Assembly (NCBI GenBank): GCA_041545745.1
Contig: CP168152.1
Coordinates: 4,462,001-4,526,000 of the forward strand
Origin: Stenotrophomonas indicatrix
Lineage (GTDB): Bacteria; Pseudomonadota; Gammaproteobacteria; Xanthomonadales; Xanthomonadaceae
Reading direction: 5' to 3'
Length of the DNA stretch: 64,000 bases
The translations under genes and the position numbers were made by a program. Below the pieces are notes generated by a model. That model saw only the letters and a list, made by a program, of their open reading frames with translations. It was not told where the DNA came from and did not search any database. This document shows, piece after piece, positions 8,136-17,997 of this stretch. The number at the start of each line of letters is the position of its first letter. Positions within the stretch are counted from its first letter, which is position 1.

Positions 8136-9506
8136 TTACAGCAGGGTGCCGTGCAGGATCATCGCGGCGATGCTGAAATAGATCACCAAGCCGGTCACAT
8201 CCACCAGGGTGGCGACGAACGGGGCCGAGGCGCTGGCCGGGTCGAAGCCCAGCCGCTTGAGGATGAAGGGCAGCATCGACCCTGATAGCGAGCCGAAGGT
8301 GACGATGCCCACCAGCGCAGCGCCGATGGTGATCGCCAGCAGGATCCAGTGCTCGCCGTAGTCATGGAATCCACCGAGCTGCCAGATCACGATGCGCACG
8401 ATGGCCAGGCAGCCAAGAATGGCGCCGAGCACCATGCCGGTGGGCACTTCGCGCAGGGCCACTTTCCACCAGTCGCGCAGGCGCAGCTCACGCAGGGCCA
8501 GGCTGCGGATCAGCAGCGAAGTGGCTTGGGAACCGGAGTTGCCACCCGAACTCATGATCAACGGGATGAACAGGGTCAGCACCACCGCGCGCGCCAGTTC
8601 GTCCTCGTAGTGCTGCATCGCGCTGGCGGTCAGCATCTCGCCCACGAACAGCACGCTCAGCCAGCCGGCGCGCTTGCGCAGCATCTCGAAGAAGCCGATC
8701 TGCATGTACGGCTTGTCCAGCGCTTCCATGCCGCCGAACTTGTGCGCGTCTTCGGTCGACTCTTCGATCAGTGCATCGAGGATGTCATCGACGGTGACGA
8801 TGCCGAGCATGTGCTGTTGCGCATCCACCACCGGGATCGCCAGCAGATCGTGGCGGCGGATCAGCCGTGCTACGTCTTCCTGATCCATCTGCGCATCCAC
8901 CATCACCGGCGGATTGACCTGGGCCACGTCCAGGATCGATTCCTCCGGCAGGCCGGTGATCAGCCGCCGCATGGTCACCACCTGCTGCAATTGCTGGTTG
9001 GCCGGGTCGAGGACGTAGATCGCATACACGGTCTCGCGCGTGCGCTCGACCTGGCGGATGTGCTGCAGGGTCTGGGCCACGGTCCAGGTGGCGGGCACGG
9101 CGACGAACTCGGTGGTCATCAGCGCGCCGGCGGTGTTCGGCGGGTAGCTCAGCAGCTTCTGGATGGTCTGCCGGGCTTCGTTGCCCAGCAGCGGAATCAG
9201 CCGCGCGCGTTCTTCTTCATCCAGCTCGTGGACGATGTCGGTGGCACGGTCGTCGGCCATCAACCCCAGCAGCGCGGCGGCGCGTGCCGGCGGCAGTGCG
9301 GCAACCAGCTCGCCACTGCGGTGCAGCTCCGGCGCCTCCAGCATCTTCACTGCACGTGGCAACGACAGCGCGGCCAGTGTCTCGGCGGCGCGCTGCAGTT
9401 CGAGCGTGTTGAGGAATTCCACCGCGTCGGCGGTGTTGTAGTTCGCCAGCGGTGCCGACAATGCTGCGGCATCGGCCACCGGACGCAGCAATTGCTTCTG
9501 GTTCAT
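8136..9506 (-). CDS. mgtE: MgtE magnesium transporter
   Basis: A 456-residue Mg2+ channel/transporter of the inner membrane. Domains in order: N-terminal MgtE superhelix (about 20-130, ADAVEFLNTLE, LSYPPNTAGALMTTEFVAV), two CBS domains (about 130-260, including HDLLAIPVVDAQQHMLGIVTVDDILDAL), the plug helix, and five transmembrane helices from about 285. The family-specific pore segment is visible as LIMSSGGNSGSQATSL and the C-terminal ASAPFVATLVDVTGL includes the Mg2+-site Asp. Length is normal for MgtE. No obvious M-box riboswitch is seen upstream, so regulation is probably through the protein's own Mg2+ gating. Confidence 0.94.
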   Translation of the reverse strand: MNQKQLLRPVADAAALSAPLANYNTADAVEFLNTLELQRAAETLAALSLPRAVKMLEAPELHRSGELVAALPPARAAALLGLMADDRATDIVHELDEEERARLIPLLGNEARQTIQKLLSYPPNTAGALMTTEFVAVPATWTVAQTLQHIRQVERTRETVYAIYVLDPANQQLQQVVTMRRLITGLPEESILDVAQVNPPVMVDAQMDQEDVARLIRRHDLLAIPVVDAQQHMLGIVTVDDILDALIEESTEDAHKFGGMEALDKPYMQIGFFEMLRKRAGWLSVLFVGEMLTASAMQHYEDELARAVVLTLFIPLIMSSGGNSGSQATSLLIRSLALRELRLRDWWKVALREVPTGMVLGAILGCLAIVRIVIWQLGGFHDYGEHWILLAITIGAALVGIVTFGSLSGSMLPFILKRLGFDPASASAPFVATLVDVTGLVIYFSIAAMILHGTLL

Positions 9507-9849
9507 GGTGATTCGCCTTCATGGGGTGCGACATCGCGCAACGCCAACGCAGGCAAACCGTCCCGATGTCAGGCGGTGGCCATCGCTGGCGTCGACCGAG
9601 GTCGACTTCTACTGTCGCTGGACATGGGTTGGGGACTCCGGAGGGGTGTACTGACGGACACGCCGGCAGCGGCGGGCAGTCTGGACCTGCGACCGGTGCA
9701 GGTCAACCCGCCGCCGGTGACCGGACAAGGGGCCCACTGCCGTTCTCGTGCGTACACAGCCGCGCGCGCATAATGGCCAGGTGGCATCCGCCGCGCTTCC
9801 CCCCCGCCGAATGGACGCACAGCCGGCCTCCCGATGACCAGGTATTCCC
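9507..9849. other. Intergenic region between divergent mgtE and Kef-type genes
   Basis: This 343-base stretch holds the two divergent start regions and one GTAG palindrome at 9591-9612. I see no convincing small gene, riboswitch or terminator. A CATAAT-like box just after 9765 could serve the antiporter gene, but no paired -35 box is evident. Confidence 0.5.
9591..9612. repeat. SMAG-type palindrome
   Basis: GTCGACCGAGGTCGAC followed by TTCTAC; on the minus strand it reads GTAGAAGTCGACC, the same GTAG-headed pattern as the other copies. Confidence 0.6.
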
Positions 9850-11628
9850 ATGCATAGCGGTGGTCTGGAACTGGCACTGGTGCTGCTGTTGGCCGCGGTG
9901 ATCGCGGTGCCGGTGTTCAAGAAGTTCGGCTTCGGCGCGGTGCTGGGCTACCTGGCGGCCGGCGTGGTGCTGGGGCCGGATGGCCTCGGCTTCGTACAGG
10001 ACGCCGACCGCATCCTCGGCGCGGCCGAGATCGGCGTGGTCATGCTGCTGTTCGTGATCGGGCTGGAGCTGTCCCCTGCCCGCCTGAAGGTGATGCGGCG
10101 CTCGGTGTTCGGTGCGGGCGCGGCGCAGGTGGCGCTGTCCGGGCTGGTGCTGGGCGGCCTGCTGCTGCTCGATCACTTCCAGTGGAAGAGCGCGCTGGTG
10201 GTGGGCGTGGCGCTGGCGCTGTCATCGACCGCGGTCGGCCTGCAGCTGCTGTCCGAGCACAAGGCGATCAACAGCGACCACGGCCGGCTGGGGTTTGCCA
10301 TCCTGCTGTTCCAGGACCTGATCGCCATTCCGCTGCTGGCCGCGATTCCGCTGCTGGGTGGGGTCAAGAACGAGACGCTGCGCTGGGAAGATGCGGCTGT
10401 CGCACTGGGCGCGCTGGCGGTGGTGATTCTGTGCGGACGGCCGGTGCTGCGCCGCCTGTTCGGCATCATCGCGCGCACCCGCAGCCCGGAGGTGTTCACC
10501 GCCACCGCCTTGCTGGTGGTGCTGGGCACCGCCTGGTTCATGCAGGAAGCCGGCCTGAGCCCCAGCCTGGGGGCATTCCTGGCCGGCGTTCTGCTGTCCG
10601 ATTCGGAATTCCGGCACGAACTGGAATCGCAGATCGAACCGTTCAAGGGTTTGCTGCTGGGCCTGTTCTTCATCGCCGTGGGCATGGGCATCGACCTGGA
10701 CCGCATCGCCGCCGAACCGTGGATGATCGCCGCGGGCGTGGCGATCCTGCTGGTGGTGAAGTTCAGCCTGCTGTACGCCATCGGTCGCGTCGCCAAACTC
10801 AGCTCGCGGCAATCGTTGCTGCTGGGCAGCGTGTTGTGGCTGGGCGGCGAATTCGCCTTCGTGGTGTTCAACGAAGCACAGCGTGCGCACCTGCTGGGCA
10901 ATGCCAATCATGACCGGCTGGTGGCGATCGTCGGCCTGTCGATGGCGATCACCCCGTTGCTGATGATCGCCCTGCTGCGCCTGCTCGGCCAGGAGAAGGC
11001 CGCGCCACGGCAAGCGGCGGAGGCCGACAAGGTGGCGCCGGACAATCGCCCGAAGGTGCTGATTGCCGGCATGGGCCGCTTCGGCCAGGTGATCGCGCGC
11101 CTGCTGACCGCGCAGAAGGTGCCGTTCGTGGCGCTGGAAGCGAACCCGGACACCGTGGCCGACCTGCGCCGCTTCGGCAACCAGCTGTACTACGGCGACC
11201 CGACCCGGCCGGAGATGCTGCGCGCCGCCGGTGGCGAGCACATCGACGTGTTCGTGATCACCGTGGACGACCCGGAAACCAACCTGCGCGCGGTGCGCAT
11301 GGTGCGCCGCCTGTACCCGGACGCGACGGTGCTGGCACGCGCGCGCAACCGCCAGCATGCGTGGCGGTTGATGGACATGTCGGCCGAACCGTTCCGCGAA
11401 GTGTTCGGTACCAGCCTGGAAATGAGCGGGCGCGTGCTGACCGCGCTGGGTGTGGCCCCGAACGTGGCCGAGCGCCATGTGCAGCAGTTCCGCGAACACG
11501 ACGAGACGCTGCTGCGCGACCAGTACCTGGTCTACGACGACGAGGCGGCGGTGATCCAGACCTCGCGCGATGCGCGCAACGACCTGATGCACCTGTTCGA
11601 AGCAGACGCGGAAAGCGACGACAAGTAG
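9850..11628 (+). CDS. Kef-type monovalent cation:proton antiporter (CPA2) with RCK domain
   Basis: A 592-residue CPA2 transporter like KefB/KefC. About 12 hydrophobic segments fill residues 5-380, including the unwound-helix motifs FGFGAVLGYLAAGVVLGP, VVMLLFVIGLEL and ALSSTAVGLQLL, and FQDLIAIPLL with the transport Asp. After a short linker a TrkA-N/RCK domain begins near residue 398 with the NAD/ligand loop LIAGMGRFGQVIARLL and YGDPTRPEML. In Kef systems this domain is gated by glutathione adducts, giving K+ efflux and cytoplasmic acidification during electrophile stress; whether this copy binds glutathione cannot be read. No KefF/KefG partner gene is adjacent. The TAG stop is part of a GTAG repeat. 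Confidence 0.9.
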   Translation: MHSGGLELALVLLLAAVIAVPVFKKFGFGAVLGYLAAGVVLGPDGLGFVQDADRILGAAEIGVVMLLFVIGLELSPARLKVMRRSVFGAGAAQVALSGLVLGGLLLLDHFQWKSALVVGVALALSSTAVGLQLLSEHKAINSDHGRLGFAILLFQDLIAIPLLAAIPLLGGVKNETLRWEDAAVALGALAVVILCGRPVLRRLFGIIARTRSPEVFTATALLVVLGTAWFMQEAGLSPSLGAFLAGVLLSDSEFRHELESQIEPFKGLLLGLFFIAVGMGIDLDRIAAEPWMIAAGVAILLVVKFSLLYAIGRVAKLSSRQSLLLGSVLWLGGEFAFVVFNEAQRAHLLGNANHDRLVAIVGLSMAITPLLMIALLRLLGQEKAAPRQAAEADKVAPDNRPKVLIAGMGRFGQVIARLLTAQKVPFVALEANPDTVADLRRFGNQLYYGDPTRPEMLRAAGGEHIDVFVITVDDPETNLRAVRMVRRLYPDATVLARARNRQHAWRLMDMSAEPFREVFGTSLEMSGRVLTALGVAPNVAERHVQQFREHDETLLRDQYLVYDDEAAVIQTSRDARNDLMHLFEADAESDDK

Positions 11629-11694
11629 ATCCACGCCATGCGTGGATGCTTCTCTGTTTCGCCGCACGATCATCCACGCATGGCGTGGATCTAC
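11625..11694. repeat. Inverted pair of SMAG-type palindromes
   Basis: GTAGATCCACGCCATGCGTGGAT and, 24 bases on, ATCCACGCATGGCGTGGATCTAC. Each is a hairpin and the two are inverted copies of each other. The GTAG of the first overlaps the stop codon of the antiporter gene. The same core (ATCCACGCATGGCGTGGAT) appears twice more near 46.2 kb. Confidence 0.78.
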
Positions 11695-11752
11695 TGAAAG
11701 CAACGTGCCGACCAACGGTCAGCACCCACCAGGGGTAGGATCCCAAGGTATT

Positions 11753-11791
11753 GGGGTCAGAGCCCTTTCCGCTGGAAAGGAATCCGACCCC
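11753..11791. repeat. GGGGTCAGAGCCC-type intergenic palindrome, copy 2
   Basis: GGGGTCAGAGCCCTTTCC, loop GCT, then GGAAAGGAATCCGACCCC. Same outer arms as the copies at 8094 and 56105. It lies just after the ankyrin gene stop. Confidence 0.75.
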
Positions 11792-11798
11792 GGACCGG

Positions 11799-14700
11799 TC
11801 AGCCGTTGTCGCGCAGGAACCTGGCCATCGACGATACGCCCGGCACGCGCGGCTCGAACTCGGCGGCGACGTCAATGAAGCCGCGCATCACCGCGATCTC
11901 GCGCGGGCTGCGGTTCAAGCCATCGCGCGCTTCCGGATCGGCACCAGCGCGCAGCAAGCGCTGCACCAGCAGCGGCAACCCGTGCAGGGCGGCCAGGTGC
12001 AGCGGGCCGAAGCCACGCGGATCGCGCACGTCCAGGCTCACGTCTTCATCCAGCAGGCGCTCGACAGCGGCCATTACCACCTGCTCGTCGCAGGCGGTGC
12101 CCGGTTCGGCGCGCGCGCCCAGCAGCAGCAGCAACGGCGTGACCGCACCGGCGGCGGCCTGGTCCGGCTCTGCACCGGCCAGCAGCAGGGTATCGAGCAA
12201 CGCCAGCAGGCGCGAACGGTCGCGCGCACTGAAGCCATACAGGGCTGCGCAGTGCAACGGCGCCAGCTGCTGGGCATCGCCGGCATGCACGTCGGCACCG
12301 GCGGTGAGCAGGCGCGCCACGATGTCCGGCAGGCCCAGCGCCGAGGCCAGCATCAGCACGGTGACCCCGCCTGGCAGGCGGTGTTCGAGCTGCGCACCGG
12401 CGTCGAGCAGGGCCGAGACGATCTCGACCTGGCGCATGCTGACCGCCGCCGACAACGGCGTCGCACCACTGGCAGCGGCATGCTGCGGATCAGCGCCGCG
12501 CGCCAGCAGCAGGTCGACCACGGCCAGATGGCCACCACCGGCAGCACGCAGCAGCGCGGTGCAGCCCTGCGCATCGACGGCGTCGATGGCAAAGCCCAGA
12601 TCATTCAGACGGCGCACGGCATCGACATCACCGGCCATCGCGGCGGCCGGCAGATCACCTTCGCGCAGCGTCCTGCGCGGCAGCGGCCAGACGCGCCAGT
12701 CCAGCCAGTCGGCCAGATCGCGACGACCGATCGACAGCGCCACGCCCAGCGGTGTCTGCCCATCGGCAGCACGCGCTTCCGGCGAGGCGCCGTGCTGCAC
12801 CAGCAGCTTCAGGGCACTTTCGCGCGCCAGTGCGGTGGCCAGATGCAGCGCGGTCATGCCATGGCTGTCGCGTGCTTCACGGTCCACGCCGGTGGTGAGC
12901 AGGGCCTGCTGCAGGCGCAGCCAGCCCAGGCGCACCGCCAGTGACAACGGCGGATCACCGGCCGGCGACGCAGCAAACGGATCGGCGCCACGTTCCAGCA
13001 GTTCCAGCGCCAGCTGTTCCAGGCCACGCGCCGCTTGGTCGTGCTGCGCACAGGCGGCCAGGAAACGCGCCAGGCCACCACGGCCGGCCGGCGACAGGCC
13101 ATGCTGCAGCATCACCTGCAGGGCCGGCACGGCATCGATGCCTCGCGACAGCAGGGCGAACATCGGCGTATCGGCACAGGCGTCACGCACGTACGGATCG
13201 GCACCATGGGCGAGCAGCCAGTCGACCGCGCGCGGCTCCAGCGCCAGCTCCGGTTCGAGCAGCAGGCCACCCAGTTCATCGGGCTGGCACAACCTGGCCA
13301 GTGCAGCCATGCCATCGGTATTGCCGAACCCCAGTGCCTCGCGCAGCAGGGTCAACGGCGGGCGATCGGGCAACAGGCCGCTGGCGCTGGCCGTCTCGCC
13401 GCGCTCGGCCAGGCCATCGCTGACGGCGGCGGGCAACGGGTAGGACGGGTCCAGCAGGGCGACGATCGCCCAGCGACCGGCTTCGGCGGCGTAGTCCACC
13501 GCGCGTCGACCGGCCGGATCGCTGCCGTCGGCGGCGATGCCCAGTTCCAGCAGGCGCTTGATCAACAGCGGCGAAACGTCCTCGGCCATCGTTGCCAGCA
13601 GCACCGCGTTGCGGCCGTCGGTGTCGACCGCAACCAGGTCGGGTTTGTGCGGCAGCAGATGCTCGACCACGGCCGCGCGGCCGGCACGTGCAGCTTCCAG
13701 CCACGGGGTACGGCCGAGCGCATCACGCGCTTCCAGGTTGGCACCGGCGGCAAGCAGCACGCCGATGATGTCCACGTGGCCGGCCAGTGCTGCTTCGTGC
13801 AGCGCGCTGCGGCGCTGGCGGTCACGCGCGTCGGCACGGGCCTTGTGCTTGAGCAGCAACTGCACGCCGGCTGGATCGTCGTCCTCGGTGGCGGCCGCGG
13901 CCAGCAGCACCGGGGTGCCGTCAGCCGGTTCGCTGCGGGCGCCGCGCTCCAGCAGGAAGCGCGCCAGGCGCCAGTTGCCGACCTGGCAGGCCACCGCCAA
14001 CGGCGACCAGCCATCGCGGTTCAGTGCGTCGACTTCAGCGGCCGCGTCACGCAGCAGCGCAGCCACGCCCGGGTCGGAACTGCGCGCGGCGTGGTGCAGG
14101 GGCGTGTTGCCCTCACTGTCGGTAGCGCGCGAATCGGCGCCGTTGGCCAGCAGGGTCATCACTGCTTCCGGACGCCCATGCCAGCTGTCGCGGGTTGCGG
14201 CCAGCAACGGAGTCATGCCGCGGTGCGGCGCGTTCACATCGACGCCGCGGCCGATCAGCTCGCGCAGCAGGCGCAGGTCCGGCAGTACGGCGGCGAGCAC
14301 CGCCAGGCTGCGCTGGTCGCGCCAGTTCGGGTCCGGCAGGGAATACGGATCGGCGCCGGCCTGCAGCAGTTGCAGCGCACGGTCGATGCGGCCGTGGCGC
14401 GCTGCTTCGTACAGGGCCGGGGTCAGCTCCTGCGGCGCCAGGGCTTCCAGCGGTGTGGTGTCGGCGACCGCGCTGAACAACGTTTCGCGATCAACCGGCA
14501 GTTCAGCGCCAAGCGGGCTGCGCAGCGAGACCAGCGGCGCCGGTGCAATGCGCTGCAGCAGCAGATGCAGCAGCGGTGACAGCAGCAGCACCGCCAGTGT
14601 CGACGGCCAAAGAGCGCTTTCCGGCAGCAGGCCCGGCCAGGTCGGCAGCACCACCAGTGCCGCCAGGGCCATCACCAGTGCGGCCACGCCAAGGCCACGC

Positions 14701-15137
14701 CAGGCGCTGAGGTCGCGGCCAGCCAACGCCTGCCAATGCTGGGCCAGGCCGCCATCGAGGCGCTCGACATCGTTCCACAGCGGCCAGGTGCGCCAGGCCG
14801 CCAGCAGGCCGGCGCTGACCAGCACGCTCAGGCCCAGCACCGCAGCCAGGCTGCCGCTGTCGCGCAGCGCGGCCAGCGGCCAGGCCAGCAGCAGGGCCAG
14901 CAGCAACGGCGCGGCGGTCCACAGTGCCAGCAGCGCCGGCAGGTCCTGGCCGGCGATCACCTTCGGCGGCAGCAGCGCACGGCTGCGCCGCCACCACGAA
15001 ATCCCCAGCGCAAACGCCGGTTGCGCCAGGGCCGCCAGCACCGCACCGGGCAGGCCACCCAGCGCAGAACCCAGCGCCAGCAAGGCACCGAGGGTGAAGG
15101 CCAGCGACAGGGCGCGGGATCGGGAAAGCTCAGTCAT
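11799..15137 (-). CDS. Very large membrane-anchored ankyrin-repeat protein
   Basis: A 1112-residue protein. The first ~200 residues hold about six hydrophobic segments ([65 protein letters not shown]), so it sits in the inner membrane. From about 235 to the end there are some 20 ankyrin units with the usual DxxGxTPLHxAA...LLxxGADxxxxD pattern, for example [53 protein letters not shown] and [11 protein letters not shown]. Ankyrin arrays bind other proteins; the partner is unknown. Its start overlaps the YcgL gene by 8 bases, so the two are co-translated. Long ankyrin arrays are seen in proteins facing predators or hosts, but nothing here proves export. Confidence 0.88.
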   Translation of the reverse strand: MTELSRSRALSLAFTLGALLALGSALGGLPGAVLAALAQPAFALGISWWRRSRALLPPKVIAGQDLPALLALWTAAPLLLALLLAWPLAALRDSGSLAAVLGLSVLVSAGLLAAWRTWPLWNDVERLDGGLAQHWQALAGRDLSAWRGLGVAALVMALAALVVLPTWPGLLPESALWPSTLAVLLLSPLLHLLLQRIAPAPLVSLRSPLGAELPVDRETLFSAVADTTPLEALAPQELTPALYEAARHGRIDRALQLLQAGADPYSLPDPNWRDQRSLAVLAAVLPDLRLLRELIGRGVDVNAPHRGMTPLLAATRDSWHGRPEAVMTLLANGADSRATDSEGNTPLHHAARSSDPGVAALLRDAAAEVDALNRDGWSPLAVACQVGNWRLARFLLERGARSEPADGTPVLLAAAATEDDDPAGVQLLLKHKARADARDRQRRSALHEAALAGHVDIIGVLLAAGANLEARDALGRTPWLEAARAGRAAVVEHLLPHKPDLVAVDTDGRNAVLLATMAEDVSPLLIKRLLELGIAADGSDPAGRRAVDYAAEAGRWAIVALLDPSYPLPAAVSDGLAERGETASASGLLPDRPPLTLLREALGFGNTDGMAALARLCQPDELGGLLLEPELALEPRAVDWLLAHGADPYVRDACADTPMFALLSRGIDAVPALQVMLQHGLSPAGRGGLARFLAACAQHDQAARGLEQLALELLERGADPFAASPAGDPPLSLAVRLGWLRLQQALLTTGVDREARDSHGMTALHLATALARESALKLLVQHGASPEARAADGQTPLGVALSIGRRDLADWLDWRVWPLPRRTLREGDLPAAAMAGDVDAVRRLNDLGFAIDAVDAQGCTALLRAAGGGHLAVVDLLLARGADPQHAAASGATPLSAAVSMRQVEIVSALLDAGAQLEHRLPGGVTVLMLASALGLPDIVARLLTAGADVHAGDAQQLAPLHCAALYGFSARDRSRLLALLDTLLLAGAEPDQAAAGAVTPLLLLLGARAEPGTACDEQVVMAAVERLLDEDVSLDVRDPRGFGPLHLAALHGLPLLVQRLLRAGADPEARDGLNRSPREIAVMRGFIDVAAEFEPRVPGVSSMARFLRDNG

Positions 15138-15390
15138 AGTGGCGCAGCATCATGCTGCTCACCGACGGCGGCACCTGCAGGTAGAACCCGCGCTCGGTCA
15201 GTTCGCTGCGCACCTTGGCCGGGTCGGCCTGGGCCAGCCGGCGTTGCGCGTCCAGGGTCACTTCCAGCACGAAGACGAGCGAACCCAACGACACCGACAG
15301 CGGCGCAGGCAAAGCGCTGAAGTCATCGCGTCGGGCGAGATAGACGTAGGTGTCCGGCTTGAGTTGGCTTTTATAGACGTAGGCGTGCAT
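15130..15390 (-). CDS. YcgL-domain protein
   Basis: An 86-residue protein with the YcgL/DUF709 fold: [31 protein letters not shown] in pieces, [34 protein letters not shown]. The family starts at this Met (MxxxVYKS), so I chose 15390 rather than a longer frame. Function is unknown, although in gammaproteobacteria ycgL is often near cell-division and RNase D genes. The 3' end overlaps the start of the ankyrin gene by 8 bases. Confidence 0.85.
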   Translation of the reverse strand: MHAYVYKSQLKPDTYVYLARRDDFSALPAPLSVSLGSLVFVLEVTLDAQRRLAQADPAKVRSELTERGFYLQVPPSVSSMMLRHYD

Positions 15391-15549
15391 GTCCACGGGA
15401 CGATAACCCGGGAAGAGCCGTGATTGTGTCGGAAAGCCGACACCGGGGAAAGCCGTCACGCGACGATGGCGGCGTGATCGACGGCGTTTCCCCGGTGAGG
15501 TTCAGCAATGTGGCGACGCCGTTCAGCCAGCGCCACCGGTCGGCCGCGC

Positions 15550-15990
15550 TTACTTGACCTTGGCGTAGGTGCCCTTCAAGGCCACGCCGGCAACGAAGGT
15601 GCCGGCCCAGCACTCGTAGTTGGTCGCGCTCTTGAACTCGTTTTTCTTGTAGTAGCTGACGATGTCGACCACGGCGTTGGCGCCGCGCGACTTGGCACCG
15701 TCCTGCAGAGCCAGCAGCGCCGACAGGGCAACCCAGTTGCAGGCCTCGACGTCGCTCTTGTTGGCGGCGTTGGTCTTTTTGTTGGTCACGTCTTCGCCCA
15801 GGCGCTGCTGCACGCTGACCGGCTGGCCGGCCAGGTAGAAGCGCACGCTGCCGTCGATGCCGGCATCTTTGGCGGCCTGCGAACTGATCAGCTCGCGCAG
15901 GGACTGTTCGACGCGGGTATCGCGCGCCGAAGCGGTGGAAGTCAGGGCCAGCAGCGCGGTGGCAGTGGCGATCAGCAGGGTGCGGCGCAT
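15550..15990 (-). CDS. Secreted protein of unknown function (often mis-named excinuclease)
   Basis: A 146-residue protein with a clear Sec signal peptide (MRRTLLIATATALLALTSTASA, cleaved after ASA). The mature part contains VRFYLAGQPVSVQQRLGEDVTNKKTN, then a conserved block CNWVALSALLALQDGAKSRGANAVVDIVSYYKKNEF and a second Cys in YECWAGTFVAGVALKG. The two Cys could form a disulfide. Relatives carry the name 'excinuclease ATPase subunit' in databases with no sequence reason. It starts 37 bases after the last pigment-operon gene with its own AAGGAG, so it may be co-transcribed with that operon. Confidence 0.75.
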   Translation of the reverse strand: MRRTLLIATATALLALTSTASARDTRVEQSLRELISSQAAKDAGIDGSVRFYLAGQPVSVQQRLGEDVTNKKTNAANKSDVEACNWVALSALLALQDGAKSRGANAVVDIVSYYKKNEFKSATNYECWAGTFVAGVALKGTYAKVK

Positions 15991-16027
15991 CGGAACGTCT
16001 CCTTGTTGGGGTGCGGGTACAGCGGGG

Positions 16028-17266
16028 TCACGCGCTCCAGCGGCGGAACACCAGCGAGGTGTTGATGCCGCCGAAGGCGAAGTTGTTGCTCATCACGTAC
16101 TCGGCCTGCAGCTCGCGGCCTTGCCCGGTGATGAAGTCGAGCTGGCCGCAACGCGGGTCCACCTCGACCAGGTTCAGGGTCGGTGCGAACCAGCCGGCGC
16201 GCATCATCTCGATGCTCATCCAGGCTTCGAACGCGCCGCAACCGCCCAGCATGTGGCCGACGTAGCTCTTCAACGAGCTGATCGGCACGCGGCTGCCGAA
16301 CACCTGGGCGGTGGCCTGGGTCTCGGCGATGTCGCCGTGGTCAGTGGCGGTGCCGTGGGCGTTCACGTAGTCGATCTGCGCCGGCTGCAGGCCGGCGTCT
16401 TCCAGCGCCAGGCGCATGGCCTGGGCCATGGTGTCGGCGCTGGGCTGGGTGACGTGCTGGCCGTCGCTGTTGGTGCCGTAGCCCACGATCTCGGCGAGGA
16501 TGGTCGCGCCGCGTGCCTGCGCGTGTTCCAGATCCTCCAGGATCAGCGTGCAGGCGCCCTCGCCCAGCACCAGGCCGTCGCGGCCGGCATCGAACGGACG
16601 CGGCGTAGTGTGTGGTGCATCGTTGCGCGTGCTGGTGGCGAACAGGGTGTCGAATACTGCCGCGGCGGTGGCGTCGAGCTGCTCGGCGCCACCGGCCACC
16701 ATCACCGTCTGCTTGCCGCTGCGGATCGCTTCATAGCCGGCACCCACGCCCTGGCTGCCCGACGTACAGGCGCTGGAGGTGGTGTAGACACGCCCGGACA
16801 AGCCGAAGAACACGCCGATGTTGACCGGCGCGGTGTGGCTCATCATCTTCAGGTAGGTGGTGGCGCTGATGCCGTCGGTGGTGAACTCGTGCAGCATGCG
16901 GCCGAATTCGCCGGTGGCCTCGTGGCTGCCCGACGATGAGCCGTAGGCCACGCCGGTGCGTCCACTGCGCAACACCGGGTGCTCGAACAGGCCTGCCTCA
17001 CGCAGGGCGACCTCGGTGGCGCGCACCGACATGATCGCGACCTTGCCCATCGAACGGGTGGTCTTGCGGTTGTAGTTCGGTGGCAGCTCATAGTCCTGCG
17101 CCGGCGCGGCCAGCTTGGTGTTCAAACCGGCATATACGTCCCATTCCGGCATCGAACGCACCGCATTGCGGCAGCTGCGCAGATGGGCCTGGATGGTCGG
17201 CCAGTCGTGGCCGAGCGGACTGATGGCGGCGGCACCGGTGACCACCACGCGACGATCGGCGGCCAT
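16028..17266 (-). CDS. Aryl polyene ketosynthase (FabF-like)
   Basis: A 412-residue beta-ketoacyl-ACP synthase of the FabF/KAS II type that joins malonyl-ACP units in the aryl polyene chain. The Cys-His-His triad is complete: Cys167 in SSACTSGS, His304 in VNAHGTATDHGD, and His338 in LKSYVGHMLGGCGAFEA. The C-terminus has the glycine-rich SNNFAFGGIN of active synthases. It is the last gene of the pigment operon; its ATG overlaps the TGA of the ketoreductase gene by one base. In described aryl polyene systems (type II PKS-like, Ape proteins) this is one of two or three synthases in the locus. Confidence 0.9.
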   Translation of the reverse strand: MAADRRVVVTGAAAISPLGHDWPTIQAHLRSCRNAVRSMPEWDVYAGLNTKLAAPAQDYELPPNYNRKTTRSMGKVAIMSVRATEVALREAGLFEHPVLRSGRTGVAYGSSSGSHEATGEFGRMLHEFTTDGISATTYLKMMSHTAPVNIGVFFGLSGRVYTTSSACTSGSQGVGAGYEAIRSGKQTVMVAGGAEQLDATAAAVFDTLFATSTRNDAPHTTPRPFDAGRDGLVLGEGACTLILEDLEHAQARGATILAEIVGYGTNSDGQHVTQPSADTMAQAMRLALEDAGLQPAQIDYVNAHGTATDHGDIAETQATAQVFGSRVPISSLKSYVGHMLGGCGAFEAWMSIEMMRAGWFAPTLNLVEVDPRCGQLDFITGQGRELQAEYVMSNNFAFGGINTSLVFRRWSA

Positions 17267-17997
17267 CAGATCATCCCCCCGTTGACCGAGATCACCTGGC
17301 GGGTGATGTACCCGGCCGGCTCGGACAACAGGAACGCGACCGTGGCCGCCACTTCCTCCGGGCGGCCGACGCGGCCGGCGGGGATCAGCTTCAATGCGTG
17401 TTCGACCACTTCTTCGTTGAGCATGTCGGTCTCGATCAGGCCCGGGGCCACGCAGTTGACGGTGATCTGGCGGCTGGCCAGCTCCAGCGCCAATGCCTTG
17501 CTGGCACCGATGATGCCGGCCTTGGCCGCACTGTAATTGACCTGGCCACGGTTGCCGGCCACGCCGGACACCGAGGACAGGGTGACGATGCGGCCGGACT
17601 TGCGCCGCCGCACCATCGGCATGATCAACGGATGCAGCACGTTGTAGAAGCCGTCCAGATTGGTGTGGATCACCTGGTCCCAGTCGTCCTCGGACAGTGC
17701 CGGGAAGGCGCCGTCACGGGCGATGCCTGCATTGCACACCACGCCGTAGTAGGCGCCATGTGCCTCCACGTCCGCTTCCAGCGCGGCACGTGCGGCGGCA
17801 CGGTCGGCCACGTCGAAGGCCAGCACGCGGGCCTGCTGGCCCAGTGCCTGGATCTCGTCGGCCACCGCCTGTGCTTCCTCCACACGGCTGCGGCAATGCA
17901 CCACCACGTCGAAGCCATCGCGCGCGATACGCAGCGCAATGGCCCGGCCGATGCCCCGGCTCGCGCCGGTCACCAGCACGCTTGGATTCCCTGTCAT
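17266..17997 (-). CDS. 3-ketoacyl-ACP reductase (FabG-like) of the aryl polyene cluster
   Basis: A 243-residue short-chain dehydrogenase that reduces the beta-keto group after each elongation. NADPH loop VTGASRGIGRAIA (10-22), catalytic Ser in LSSVSGVAGNRGQ, Tyr155 and Lys159 in YSAAKAG, and the FabG C-terminus GLIETDML...EVAATVAFLLSEPAGYITRQVISVNGGMI. Length matches FabG. The ATG at 17997 overlaps the stop of the dehydratase gene, so translation is coupled. The reading frame extends upstream through the dehydratase gene, but that part is unlike the family. Confidence 0.92.
   Translation of the reverse strand: MTGNPSVLVTGASRGIGRAIALRIARDGFDVVVHCRSRVEEAQAVADEIQALGQQARVLAFDVADRAAARAALEADVEAHGAYYGVVCNAGIARDGAFPALSEDDWDQVIHTNLDGFYNVLHPLIMPMVRRRKSGRIVTLSSVSGVAGNRGQVNYSAAKAGIIGASKALALELASRQITVNCVAPGLIETDMLNEEVVEHALKLIPAGRVGRPEEVAATVAFLLSEPAGYITRQVISVNGGMI

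Noticed and set aside
6144..8285. A 713-codon plus-strand open frame opposite the acetyltransferase
   Set aside because: Shadow frame without motifs; the opposite strand holds complete synthetase and GNAT domains.
9507..9849. An Mg2+-sensing M-box riboswitch upstream of mgtE
   Set aside because: No set of M-box helices could be recognised; only a GTAG palindrome and the two start regions are seen.
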